DNA of 64,000 nt from Lancefieldella parvula (lineage in GTDB: Bacteria; Actinomycetota; Coriobacteriia; Coriobacteriales; Atopobiaceae), in assembly GCA_023300185.1 (NCBI GenBank), contig CP097092.1, forward strand, positions 1,560,537 to 1,624,536, read 5' to 3'. Under the pieces are notes generated by a model. It searched no databases and had not been told where the DNA came from. It saw only the letters and a list, made by a program, of their open reading frames with translations. Shown here piece by piece: positions 57,970-64,000 of the stretch (the stretch's first letter is position 1; each line of letters begins with the position of its first letter). A program made the translations under genes and the position numbers.

Positions 57970-58798
57970 CTAAAGCAGCAAGCTCATCCTCATCATTGAA
58001 TTCGATTTCAATTTTATTCTTGCCGCGAACATTTCGCACTTTGACTGGAGTATCCAAAGCAATTCTTAATTGCCTTGCTGCACGCTTATATGCCTGTGGA
58101 GTTGGCTGTCTTTTTGGTTTCTCTACATTAGTGACAGAAAATAGTGGAGCAAGGTTTTCTGTCTGGCGGACAGACAAGTTCTCTTCAATTACTTTCTGAG
58201 CAAGTTTTATTCTTCCTTCTTTACCACTAACAGAAAGAATTGCACGAGCGTGTCCAGCACTAATACGTCCTTCTATCATCAAAGTCTGTACCTCTGTTGG
58301 AAGGTCAAGAAGGCGTAGGGTATTTGTGATTGCAGATCTTGATTTTGAGAGAACCTTGGCCAAATCGTCTTGGGTTAAGTTCTCCTGTTTAATTAACTGC
58401 TTATAACCTTGTGCTTCTTCGATTGGACTTAAGTCAGATCTCTGCAGATTCTCAATAAGAGCAAGCTTGAATACTTCCTCGTCAGAAATTGCTTTAATTA
58501 CAACAGGAACTTCCTCTAATTTTGCAAGCTTTGCAGCCTGGTAACGTCTCTCGCCAGCAACAATCTCATAATGGTCGCCCTTCTCGCGAACAAGAAGTGG
58601 CTGAAGAATACCGTTTTGCTTAATAGAATCACTAAGTTCAGCAAGTTCAGCTTCATCAAAACGCTTACGAGGCTGGTCTTTATTTGGCTTAATCTTCTTC
58701 AGTGGAAGTGTTGTAGCTTCTTTTTTATTACCAACCTCTGCATCTACCTCGCTAAAGAGCGAATTGAGGCCTTTACCAAGTCCTGATTTTTTAACCAC
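57938..58798 (-). CDS. parB: chromosome-partitioning protein ParB
   Basis: The 286-residue protein has the ParB CTP-binding N-terminal domain (IKPNKDQPRKRFDEAELAELSDSIKQNGILQPLLVREKGDHYEIVAGERRYQAAK, with the GERR box). It also has the HTH domain (NLTQDDLAKVLSKSRSAITNTLRLLDLP) and a C-terminal dimer domain. It loads on parS and spreads as a CTP-dependent clamp; ParA and SMC act with it. The GTG start overlaps the parA stop by 8 bases. The AAGGAAGTG ribosome site lies in the parA end. Two perfect parS sites follow upstream at 59631 and 59785. Confidence 0.96.
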   Translation of the reverse strand: MVKKSGLGKGLNSLFSEVDAEVGNKKEATTLPLKKIKPNKDQPRKRFDEAELAELSDSIKQNGILQPLLVREKGDHYEIVAGERRYQAAKLAKLEEVPVVIKAISDEEVFKLALIENLQRSDLSPIEEAQGYKQLIKQENLTQDDLAKVLSKSRSAITNTLRLLDLPTEVQTLMIEGRISAGHARAILSVSGKEGRIKLAQKVIEENLSVRQTENLAPLFSVTNVEKPKRQPTPQAYKRAARQLRIALDTPVKVRNVRGKNKIEIEFNDEDELAALVEKLSNSKEA

Positions 58799-59591
58799 GA
58801 CGATTCACTTCCTTTGCAAGTTTGTTATAGGCAAGTGCGCCCATACTTATTCGTGCATACATGGTTACTGGCAAACCATGACTTGGTGCCTCAGCAATTT
58901 TGACGTTTCTTGGAATAAGTGTCTTAAATACCTTGTTACCAAAGTAGTTAGATACTTCATTAACTACCTGCTTAGATAGGGAAGTTCTGCTATCAAACAT
59001 GGTCATTACTACGCCAAAGATTTCAAGATCTGGATTAAGCTGTTTTTGCACCATCTTCATTGATTCAACAATCTTAGTAACGCCTTCTAGTGCATAATAC
59101 TCGCACTGAATTGGAATAAGAATGCTATTTGCAGCAACTAAGGCGTTAATTGTTAGAAGTCCTAATGATGGTGGGCAATCAATCAAAATGTAGTCAAAAT
59201 AGTCTTTAACCTGGTCAATTGCCTGCTTTAATATGTTTTCTCTTGATTCAACGGAGACAAGTTCAATTTCAGCACCGGCAAGTTGAATGGTTGCTGGCGC
59301 AATAGTTACGTATTTCTGAACTGTTTGCTGCAATACCTCTTCAATTGGTGTTTCATTGAGAATTACATCATAAATATCAGCTTCAAGTTCCTCTTTATCA
59401 ATTCCAAAACCACTTGTCGCATTTCCTTGTGGATCAAAATCGATAATGAGAACTTTCTTCTTTGTTTCACCTAATGCAGCAGCAAGATTAATTACGGTAG
59501 TTGATTTTCCAACTCCGCCTTTTTGATTAATTACAGCCAGAACTTTAGGATCTCTATCCTGAAATCCTCTCGAAAGGTCTTTGTAGCTCAT
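58791..59591 (-). CDS. parA: chromosome-partitioning ATPase ParA (Soj)
   Basis: The 266-residue P-loop ATPase has the deviant Walker A box VINQKGGVGKSTTVINLAAAL (near residue 22) with the signature Lys, IDFDPQGNATSG and IDCPPSLGLLT. It binds DNA as an ATP dimer and is released by ParB, moving origins apart. The start ATG at 59591 has GGAGG upstream. The order parA-parB on the minus strand beside rsmG is the classic origin arrangement. Confidence 0.97.
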   Translation of the reverse strand: MSYKDLSRGFQDRDPKVLAVINQKGGVGKSTTVINLAAALGETKKKVLIIDFDPQGNATSGFGIDKEELEADIYDVILNETPIEEVLQQTVQKYVTIAPATIQLAGAEIELVSVESRENILKQAIDQVKDYFDYILIDCPPSLGLLTINALVAANSILIPIQCEYYALEGVTKIVESMKMVQKQLNPDLEIFGVVMTMFDSRTSLSKQVVNEVSNYFGNKVFKTLIPRNVKIAEAPSHGLPVTMYARISMGALAYNKLAKEVNRRG

Positions 59592-59630
59592 TTATCCTCC
59601 GTTTGACCAAGTTTATTTAATAATACAGAA

Positions 59631-59646
59631 TGTTTCACGTGAAACA
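59631..59646. promoter_or_regulatory. parS site 1
   Basis: An exact match to the 16-base parS consensus TGTTTCACGTGAAACA, 40 bases upstream of the parA start. ParB nucleates here; because it overlaps the parA promoter region it may also allow autoregulation. Confidence 0.95.
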
Positions 59647-59712
59647 TTCCACAATTAGTCTCTTCTTGCAACAAACGGATTTGATTTTGCCATTCCAGTT
59701 TTTCTCGGTAAT

Positions 59713-60417
59713 TTAATTTTGCTTTTTGCAACTTTTTTGTATAAGAAGAATTTCACGATGACCAAGATCGTTTGGTAACTCAAATGTTTCACGTGAAACA
59801 TTTTCGTATCCAAAAATTTTGGCTGCCTGAGAGGCGTCCTGAAGCTCTATCTCATCAACATTGGCCTTCATTACTATAAGAGTGCCCTGTGGAGGCTAAG
59901 AAAGGCTCTGCGTACTCCAAAAGAATATTTGTCTTTGCAACAGCTCTGAAAGTCACAAAATCAAACTTCTGTTTATAAGTCATTTGGAATTTCTTCTGCA
60001 CGAAGCTTTTCAGCTCTGACTCTCTCACTAAGACCAATCTCATCAATCATTGACTGAACCGCATTGATCTTTTTTCCAATAGAGTCAACCAAGCAATGTT
60101 TTGTTATCACTCATGATTGCAAGAGGCAGTCCAGGAAAGCCTCCACCGGTACCAATATCAATATAGTTGTGAGTTCCAGATAAAAACTCATTACATACTT
60201 TGATTGGTAACAAGGAGTCAAGAATATGGAGCACAAGCGCGTCATCTACTGAAGTGATTCTTGTGAGATTGAGGTTTTTGTTAATCTCGATTAGCAATTC
60301 AATGTGCTTGAGGAGTTGTCTTCTTTGAGTCTCAGTCGATTCAATTCCATAGGTAAAGAGAAGCTCCTTAAGTACATTCTCTTTTGAATCGTATAAAGAC
60401 TTCTCTGATTCAGACAT
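59713..60417 (-). pseudogene. rsmG: 16S rRNA (guanine-527-N7)-methyltransferase RsmG, interrupted by three single-base frameshifts
   Basis: From the ATG at 60417 (AGGAG upstream) the frame reads MSESEKSLYDSKENVLKELL and the SAM motif YIDIGTGGGFPGLPLA, then breaks at about 60088. Continuing with one base dropped at about 60088, 59980 and 59889 gives DSIGKKINAVQSM, LSERVRAEKLRAEEIPND, KFDFVTFRAVAKTNILLEYAEPFLA and TLIVMKANVDEIELQD to a stop at 59713. That is the whole conserved RsmG of about 233 residues. RsmG methylates G527 of 16S rRNA and its loss gives low-level streptomycin resistance. The parS2 site lies in its 3' coding end. Confidence 0.9.
59785..59800. promoter_or_regulatory. parS site 2, inside the 3' end of rsmG
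   Basis: A second exact parS TGTTTCACGTGAAACA, 139 bases from site 1, within codons that read NVSRET in the restored rsmG frame. Conserved parS placement near rsmG is common around oriC. Confidence 0.95.
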
Positions 60418-60427
60418 TGCTTCTCCT

Positions 60428-60462
60428 GTGACAAAACTTCTTGTAACAAGAAGAATTGTCAC
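60428..60462 (-). promoter_or_regulatory. 35-base near-perfect inverted repeat just upstream of the rsmG ribosome site
   Basis: GTGACAA-xx-CTTCTTGT pairs with ACAAGAAG-xx-TTGTCAC, 15 of 17 positions matching, with a single central base. It ends one base before the AGGAG of rsmG and follows the jag terminator. It could be an RNA hairpin near the ribosome site or an operator. Confidence 0.45.
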
Positions 60463-60491
60463 AAAAAAAGAGGAAGGCGTAAACCTTCCTC
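60462..60491 (-). terminator. Rho-independent terminator of the rpmH-jag transcript
   Basis: On the minus strand GAGGAAGG pairs with CCTTCCTC around a six-base loop, followed by TTTTTTTTG. It lies 30 bases after the jag stop, so rsmG-parA-parB form a separate transcript. Confidence 0.93.
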
Positions 60492-60520
60492 ATCAAATTA
60501 CTAAAGCTTGTTAGAAGTTC

Positions 60521-61105
60521 TTAGCTATTAATGGCGGTAACGACAACACGACGATATGGATCATCACCCTCAGAGTGCGTAGTAACTTCAAGATTATCTC
60601 GAAGTGCAATGTGAATAATGCGACGCTCATAGCCACTCATTGGAGCAAGAGAAACCTTACCAGTCTTCTTAGCACGAGCAGCGGCAGAGAGCGCCATTTC
60701 CTGAAGCTTATTGCGGCGACGGCTCTTGTAGCTTTCAACATCAACAGATACAGGATAGTGGAAGTGAAGCTTAGCGCTCATCAAAGAAGAGAGAACCATC
60801 TGAAGAGCCTCAAGCGTATTGCCGTGACGACCAATGAGAATTGCAAGATCACCGCCAGTTACATCAAGAATAAGTTCGCCATCTTCACCGTCATACTCAT
60901 CAATTGCACAGCTATTCTCGCCAAAGAAGGAGAGAAGCTCTCTAAGATAGAAGACAGCGGTATCAGCAATCTTATTCATCTCAGCATCAGTAAGCTGAAT
61001 TCCAGCTTCAAAGTGCTCTCGAATTGAAGCAAACTCGTCTTGTGAATCAACGACAGGAGACTCATTAAGAGCGTTTGGCTCAGAAACGAAAGTCTCATCC
61101 TCCAT
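60521..61105 (-). CDS. jag: RNA-binding protein Jag/KhpB (KH and R3H domains)
   Basis: The 194-residue protein has an acidic N-terminal region, a KH domain (GGDLAILIGRHGNTLEALQMVLS, GxxG-type loop IGRHGN) and a C-terminal R3H domain (MSGYERRIIHIALRDN). With KhpA it binds RNA and affects cell elongation and division in Gram-positives. It lacks the long Jag-N domain of firmicutes. GGAGG upstream of 61105. The position after yidC is conserved near origins. Confidence 0.95.
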   Translation of the reverse strand: MEDETFVSEPNALNESPVVDSQDEFASIREHFEAGIQLTDAEMNKIADTAVFYLRELLSFFGENSCAIDEYDGEDGELILDVTGGDLAILIGRHGNTLEALQMVLSSLMSAKLHFHYPVSVDVESYKSRRRNKLQEMALSAAARAKKTGKVSLAPMSGYERRIIHIALRDNLEVTTHSEGDDPYRRVVVTAINS

Positions 61106-61194
61106 GTCGTCCTCCAGTCAATATAAAAAGTTTAACTATTAATCTACGGTAACAAATTTTGTAAACAAAAGTTATTTTGTTCAAGCCCAGCTAC

Positions 61195-61953
61195 TTAAGC
61201 CTTTTTGTGAGGGCGTGGCTTCTTTTCTTTTCTCACCACGTCAACCTCGATTGGCTTATTAGCCATCTGAGCCTCAGCCTTGAGCTTCTCTTTTTCCATA
61301 ATGCGCTTGGTAATAAGCTGCTGCTGAGCAAGCTGCCAAATACCAGAAGTTACGTAGTAGAGAAGAACAGCTGCAGGCACAGTCCAACCAAACCAGAGCA
61401 TCATGAGGGTCATCATGCCACCCATCATGTACTGCTGGGTACGCTGCTCACCGGAGCTTGTACGAGCATTTACTGCCATGGAAAGGAAGGTAGTAAGACC
61501 AAATAGAAGAACAAAAATTATGTAAGGGATAGCAGCAACAAGGCCATCAACAGCAAAAATGTCAGAAGTTGCTCGTGCAATAGAAGGAAGAATGTTGTAG
61601 AAACGAGAGTCTACCGGAACCATCTTTGCAACGGTAAAGAGTGCAATAAAGATAGGGGACTGCAGAAGCAGAGGAAGACAACCACCAAGTGGATTGAAGT
61701 TAATCTCTGCGTAAAGCTTACGCATTTCTTCATTCTGTCTTACTGGATCATCAGCATAGCGCTCCTGGATTTCTTTGAGCTTTGGCTGAACAACGCTCAT
61801 ACGAGCCATAGAGGCCGTCTGCTTGTTGGTCATTGGAACCAGAATAATACGGATGATGATGGTAAGCAGGATAACTGCCATACCCCAGTCTCCCGAGAAT
61901 GATTGAAGTCCCGCTAAGACTGTGTATAGAAAGTTAACAATCCAATCCCACAT
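61195..61953 (-). CDS. yidC: membrane protein insertase YidC
   Basis: The 252-residue insertase has a short first helix (WIVNFLYTVLAGLQSFSGDWGMAVILLTIIIRIILVPMTNKQ) and the family motif LVPMTNKQTASMARMSVVQPKLKEIQERY. A cytoplasmic hairpin and the helices in SPIFIALF, FLLF-type and WTVPAAVLLYYVTSGIWQ follow. A basic tail (KEKKPRPHKKA) binds ribosomes. It is the short Gram-positive form without a large periplasmic domain. Start with GGAGG. Confidence 0.95.
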   Translation of the reverse strand: MWDWIVNFLYTVLAGLQSFSGDWGMAVILLTIIIRIILVPMTNKQTASMARMSVVQPKLKEIQERYADDPVRQNEEMRKLYAEINFNPLGGCLPLLLQSPIFIALFTVAKMVPVDSRFYNILPSIARATSDIFAVDGLVAAIPYIIFVLLFGLTTFLSMAVNARTSSGEQRTQQYMMGGMMTLMMLWFGWTVPAAVLLYYVTSGIWQLAQQQLITKRIMEKEKLKAEAQMANKPIEVDVVRKEKKPRPHKKA

Positions 61954-61973
61954 ATTTCCTCCGGTGCGTTCCT

Positions 61974-62210
61974 TTACGGAACGGGATCGTATCCTCCCTT
62001 ATGAAAAGGGTGACAGCGAGCAATACGCTTAAGAGCAAGCCAACTTCCCTTTTTAACACCGTACTTTTGTATAGCTTGAACTGCATATTCAGAGCAAGTA
62101 GGCCGGTAAATACAGTGCGGCTTAAAAAGGGGAGAGATGTTTCTTTGATAGAAACGAATAGCACCTAGGAACAAGTTTGCGAGAAAAGAGCCTTGTCTTT
62201 TCTCGCTCAT
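61974..62210 (-). CDS. yidD: membrane protein insertion efficiency factor YidD
   Basis: The 78-residue protein has the YidD signatures RFYQRNISPLFKPHCIYRPTCSEYAVQAIQKYG and GSWLALKRIARCHPFHKGGYDPVP, with conserved Cys pair. It is amphipathic and binds the inner membrane, helping YidC-dependent insertion. The start overlaps the rnpA stop by 4 bases (ATGA). An inverted repeat of the GCGAGAA motif (62179-62206) lies in its first codons. Confidence 0.95.
   Translation of the reverse strand: MSEKRQGSFLANLFLGAIRFYQRNISPLFKPHCIYRPTCSEYAVQAIQKYGVKKGSWLALKRIARCHPFHKGGYDPVP
62179..62206. repeat. inverted pair of the abundant GCGAGAA motif within yidD
   Basis: GCGAGAAAAG at 62179-62188 and CTTTTCTCGC at 62197-62206 are perfect ten-base arms around an eight-base loop, in the first codons of yidD. 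Confidence 0.7.
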
Positions 62211-62530
62211 TTGACCCCTGTCTTTCTTAACAAAGCATCCAAAGAAACGCTTATATCAGCAGGATTAGTGCTGTGTGTATCTTTAGTCGCAAAGAGAATA
62301 ATGCCGTATCCCTCAACAGGTAAACCGCTCTTTCGAGCTGCTTCGCGCAGAACGCGTTTACACCTGTTTCTAAATACGGCGTTACCTAGTCTTTTTGGAG
62401 CTACAAAGGCTACCTCGGAAGGATGTGCCTCAGTGGATGGTGCTACTCGTATACGAAGAACAGAACTTTGAGCCCTCTTCCCCGCAGAGAAGACCCTTTC
62501 AAACTCTGAACGAGATTTAATGGTCTTCAC
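62207..62530 (-). CDS. rnpA: ribonuclease P protein component
   Basis: The 107-residue basic protein has SRSEFERVFSAGKRAQS at the N-terminus and the RNase P signature RLGNAVFRNRCKRVLREAAR (normally R-N-x-x-K/R-R). It binds the RNase P RNA (not in this window) and aids 5' maturation of tRNAs. GTG start, with AAGGA 9 bases upstream. Organised directly after rpmH as in nearly all bacteria. Confidence 0.95.
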   Translation of the reverse strand: MKTIKSRSEFERVFSAGKRAQSSVLRIRVAPSTEAHPSEVAFVAPKRLGNAVFRNRCKRVLREAARKSGLPVEGYGIILFATKDTHSTNPADISVSLDALLRKTGVK

Positions 62531-62541
62531 AGAAACATTCC

Positions 62542-62676
62542 TTAGACAGTGAGGCGCTTACGGCCCTTAAGGCGACGACGAGCGAGAACGGCACGACCAT
62601 TCTTAGTTGCCATACGTGCACGGAAACCGTGGGTAGTTGCGCGCTTGCGCTTATTTGGCTGGTAGGTACGCTTCAT
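62542..62676 (-). CDS. rpmH: 50S ribosomal protein L34
   Basis: The 44-residue protein reads MKRTYQPNKRKRATTHGF and continues RARMATKNGRAVLARRR, the invariant L34 sequence. The ATG at 62676 has GGGAGGAAATAG upstream. It is the first gene of the minus-strand origin cluster; its promoter lies in the region up to 63038. Confidence 0.97.
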   Translation of the reverse strand: MKRTYQPNKRKRATTHGFRARMATKNGRAVLARRRLKGRKRLTV

Positions 62677-62937
62677 AGCTATTTCCTCCCGAACGGGTAC
62701 AGTATCGATTAAAAAGCCTACAGATTGTACTCGCGTTTATGGGTACCTGTCAAATTTTCTACGCAAATACCTCAACTTTTTCTCTTTTTTATTCAAAAGC
62801 CTAGCGAGAAAACCTTTCATTTTGAAAATTTCACTTGTGATAAGTGAAGAAATTTGTTGAAAGGAATATTTCTGCAAGCTGAAATATGTCCGTTAAATGC
62901 TACTATCATTCAGTACGTCTTTCACAAAGATATAAAG

Positions 62938-62946
62938 TTATCTACA
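62938..62946 (+). promoter_or_regulatory. DnaA box-like sequence TTATCTACA
   Basis: One mismatch to the DnaA box TTATCCACA, in the AT-rich region beside rpmH. One box alone is weak evidence. Confidence 0.5.
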
Positions 62947-62948
62947 GA

Positions 62949-62968
62949 TGTTTAACACTTGTTGAAAA
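62949..62968. repeat. palindromic repeat, copy 1 (TGTTTAACA-C-TTGTTGAAAA)
   Basis: A 20-base sequence with dyad symmetry (TTTAACA facing TGTTGAA). An almost identical copy lies 61 bases to the right. Both are upstream of the GHKL gene and may be operators or DnaA-related sites. Confidence 0.6.
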
Positions 62969-63009
62969 CTTTCATTCATCGTGAAAGAAAACGAAAAGTT
63001 TTCTTCATT

Positions 63010-63029
63010 TGTTTAACAATTGTTGAAAA
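63010..63029. repeat. palindromic repeat, copy 2 (TGTTTAACA-A-TTGTTGAAAA)
   Basis: It matches copy 1 in 19 of 20 positions and ends one base before the AAGGAGG ribosome site of the 63039 gene, a good place for an autoregulatory operator. Confidence 0.6.
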
Positions 63030-63038
63030 GGAGGTGTC

Positions 63039-63917
63039 ATGGCAAGAGATTTCTTTCCTTTTGTTGAGGAAAACACAAACCAGAATGAAAAAGACGCTGG
63101 TTCTGATAATTCTCTCACCGTCCGTTATGCTGCACGTATTGCAGTGTATGACGATAAAGCCGCAGCACCTCGTGTTGTTCTCGTAGAACCAAAAGACGTT
63201 CGATCTTATCTTGATGAAATAGCAGCTACCGTTAACCAGCTTGCTCACGAGCAGGGAGGAAAAATCCCTTTTATGGTTATGCGTGAGATTGTGGAAAATT
63301 TCATTCACGCTCGATTTGTAGCGCCTACAATTTCAATCATGGATAACGGAAATACCATTAGGTTTTCAGACCAGGGACCTGGTATTAAAGAGAAAAATCG
63401 AGCTCTTGAGTTTGGTACTTCTTCTGCAACAGAAGAGATGAAATCGTTTATTAGAGGCGTTGGTTTTGGCCTTCCTTATGCTCAACAATACATGGTTGAG
63501 AAGGGTGGAAGTCTTACCCTTGAAGACAATATCTCTGGCGGAACCATTGTTACCTTGTCAACACGCCGCTCTAAAGATGCGCACATTCAGACGCTTCCAA
63601 CTCAAGAAGAAGCTGAAGAGTTACCTGTAAATCAGAACCAACAGACAGTTTCACATGCTTCACAAGCAGTTTCTTATCAGACAGCTACACAGCCAGCTAC
63701 ACAGCTTCCTAATCTGGTACTTACAGATCGAGCAAAACAAGTTCTTCAATATCTCTCTGAACATGAATGGGTTGGAGCAACGGAGTTAACAAGTACCTAT
63801 GGACTTTCAACACCAACGTGGTCAAGAGAATTAAAATCGCTGGTAAACATAGGAATAATTGGTAAAGTTGGGCAAAAATATAAGCTTACTACTATTGGAG
63901 AAACCCTCCTTTCATAG
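63039..63917 (+). CDS. GHKL-type ATP-binding protein with C-terminal winged-helix domain, next to the origin
   Basis: The 292-residue protein has an N-terminal part, then a GHKL (HATPase_c) fold near residues 60-180: N box MREIVENFIHARF, G1 MDNGNTIRFSDQGPGI and G2 GVGFGLPYAQQYMVEKGGSL. There is no phosphorylatable His domain. A Gln/Thr-rich linker (about 195-235) leads to a C-terminal winged-helix (LTDRAKQVLQYLSEHEWVGATELTSTYGLSTPTWSRELKSLVNIGII). This may be an ATP-dependent DNA-binding regulator. Start ATG with AAGGAGG. It is divergent from rpmH, in the place where dnaA is often found. Confidence 0.8.
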   Translation: MARDFFPFVEENTNQNEKDAGSDNSLTVRYAARIAVYDDKAAAPRVVLVEPKDVRSYLDEIAATVNQLAHEQGGKIPFMVMREIVENFIHARFVAPTISIMDNGNTIRFSDQGPGIKEKNRALEFGTSSATEEMKSFIRGVGFGLPYAQQYMVEKGGSLTLEDNISGGTIVTLSTRRSKDAHIQTLPTQEEAEELPVNQNQQTVSHASQAVSYQTATQPATQLPNLVLTDRAKQVLQYLSEHEWVGATELTSTYGLSTPTWSRELKSLVNIGIIGKVGQKYKLTTIGETLLS

Positions 63918-63943
63918 AGTTTCTCAACATTATTCGCTGAAAG

Positions 63944-63952
63944 TTATCAACA
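63944..63952 (+). promoter_or_regulatory. DnaA box-like sequence TTATCAACA
   Basis: One mismatch to the DnaA box TTATCCACA, 26 bases after the GHKL gene stop, amid TCAACAT repeats. It may be part of the origin or the dnaA promoter beyond the window. Confidence 0.5.
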
Positions 63953-63967
63953 TTCCTCTATACTAGG

Positions 63968-63999
63968 TGTCCCAATTTTCAACATTTTGATTGGACACG
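63968..63999. repeat. imperfect inverted repeat at the right edge
   Basis: GTGTCCCAAT faces ATTGGACAC around a 13-base loop containing TTTTCAACATTTT. It lies in the probable dnaA upstream region. Confidence 0.45.
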
Positions 64000-64000
64000 T

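Larger units (their letters stand above)
62677..63038. other. origin-side divergent intergenic region (candidate part of oriC)
   Basis: This very AT-rich 362-base region separates rpmH (leftward) from the GHKL gene (rightward). It holds a DnaA-box-like TTATCTACA, two copies of a 20-base palindromic repeat and an imperfect hairpin near 62830-62848. It should contain both promoters and might be part of the replication origin. dnaA itself is not in the window. Confidence 0.5.

Noticed and set aside
1..64000. CRISPR array, prophage, insertion sequence or transposase
   Set aside because: I saw no regularly spaced repeats with unique spacers, no transposase or integrase motif, and no phage structural genes.
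1..64000. GCGAGAA motif as an FtsK-orienting or leading-strand polar motif
   Set aside because: Orientation counts are nearly equal on the two strands in this origin-side arm, whereas such motifs are strongly polarised.

Overview
The window looks like a low-to-mid GC (about 45% by eye) Actinobacterium of class Coriobacteriia, probably an Atopobiaceae member of the Lancefieldella/Atopobium/Olsenella type. The assignment is inference. It rests on the FHA-FHA-PP2C-SEDS/PBP-PASTA kinase operon, fermentative features (pyruvate:ferredoxin oxidoreductase, mannose-family PTS), GTG/TTG starts behind strong Shine-Dalgarno sites, and gene order. The right end is the origin side: rpmH-rnpA-yidD-yidC-jag-rsmG-parA-parB on the minus strand, two perfect parS sites, and DnaA-box-like sequences at the edge of the window. 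dnaA itself is not present; it may lie just beyond base 64000.

Layout. 1-3.5 kb: start of prfA, an acidic membrane protein, DedA, SRP RNA. 3.5-8.4 kb: mannose-family PTS operon and pgi. 8.5-15.8 kb: thioredoxin, PAP2 phosphatase, metallophosphoesterase, a queT-LytS-LytTR operon and the murT/gatD pair. 15.9-26 kb: pyruvate:ferredoxin oxidoreductase, purH, a GNAT-gluQ operon, tRNAs, a LexA-box-controlled small gene and serS. 26.6-36.1 kb: a plus-strand growth/signalling operon with a polytopic Ser/Thr kinase, FhaA, FhaB, PP2C, a SEDS-transpeptidase fusion and a PASTA kinase. 36.5-45 kb: tRNAs, purC, a two-component system, purB, a Tat lipoprotein and an M29 aminopeptidase. 45-57.6 kb: PerR-like regulator, broken thioester/VaFE surface protein, degenerate M28-like membrane protein, two WYL regulators, exonuclease-DinG helicase, ddl and rlmN. 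57.7-64 kb: origin cluster plus an unusual GHKL-ATPase/winged-helix protein.

How it fits together. Cell-wall growth is the main theme: Ddl, MurT/GatD, SEDS-PBP, the PASTA kinase with its phosphatase and FHA readers, and the PAP2 phosphatase. Queuosine shows up twice, as a precursor importer subunit (QueT) and as the enzyme that glutamylates Q34 of tRNA-Asp (GluQ-RS).

Main points for a second look: (1) a heptamer GCGAGAA occurring about once per kb in both orientations; (2) a GatD-like amidotransferase without its catalytic Cys and His; (3) a natural SEDS-PBP fusion; (4) four genes (pstP, surface adhesin, ddl, rsmG) each broken only by extra single bases; (5) an origin-proximal GHKL-wHTH protein preceded by a duplicated palindrome; (6) a three-copy repeat next to a tRNA.
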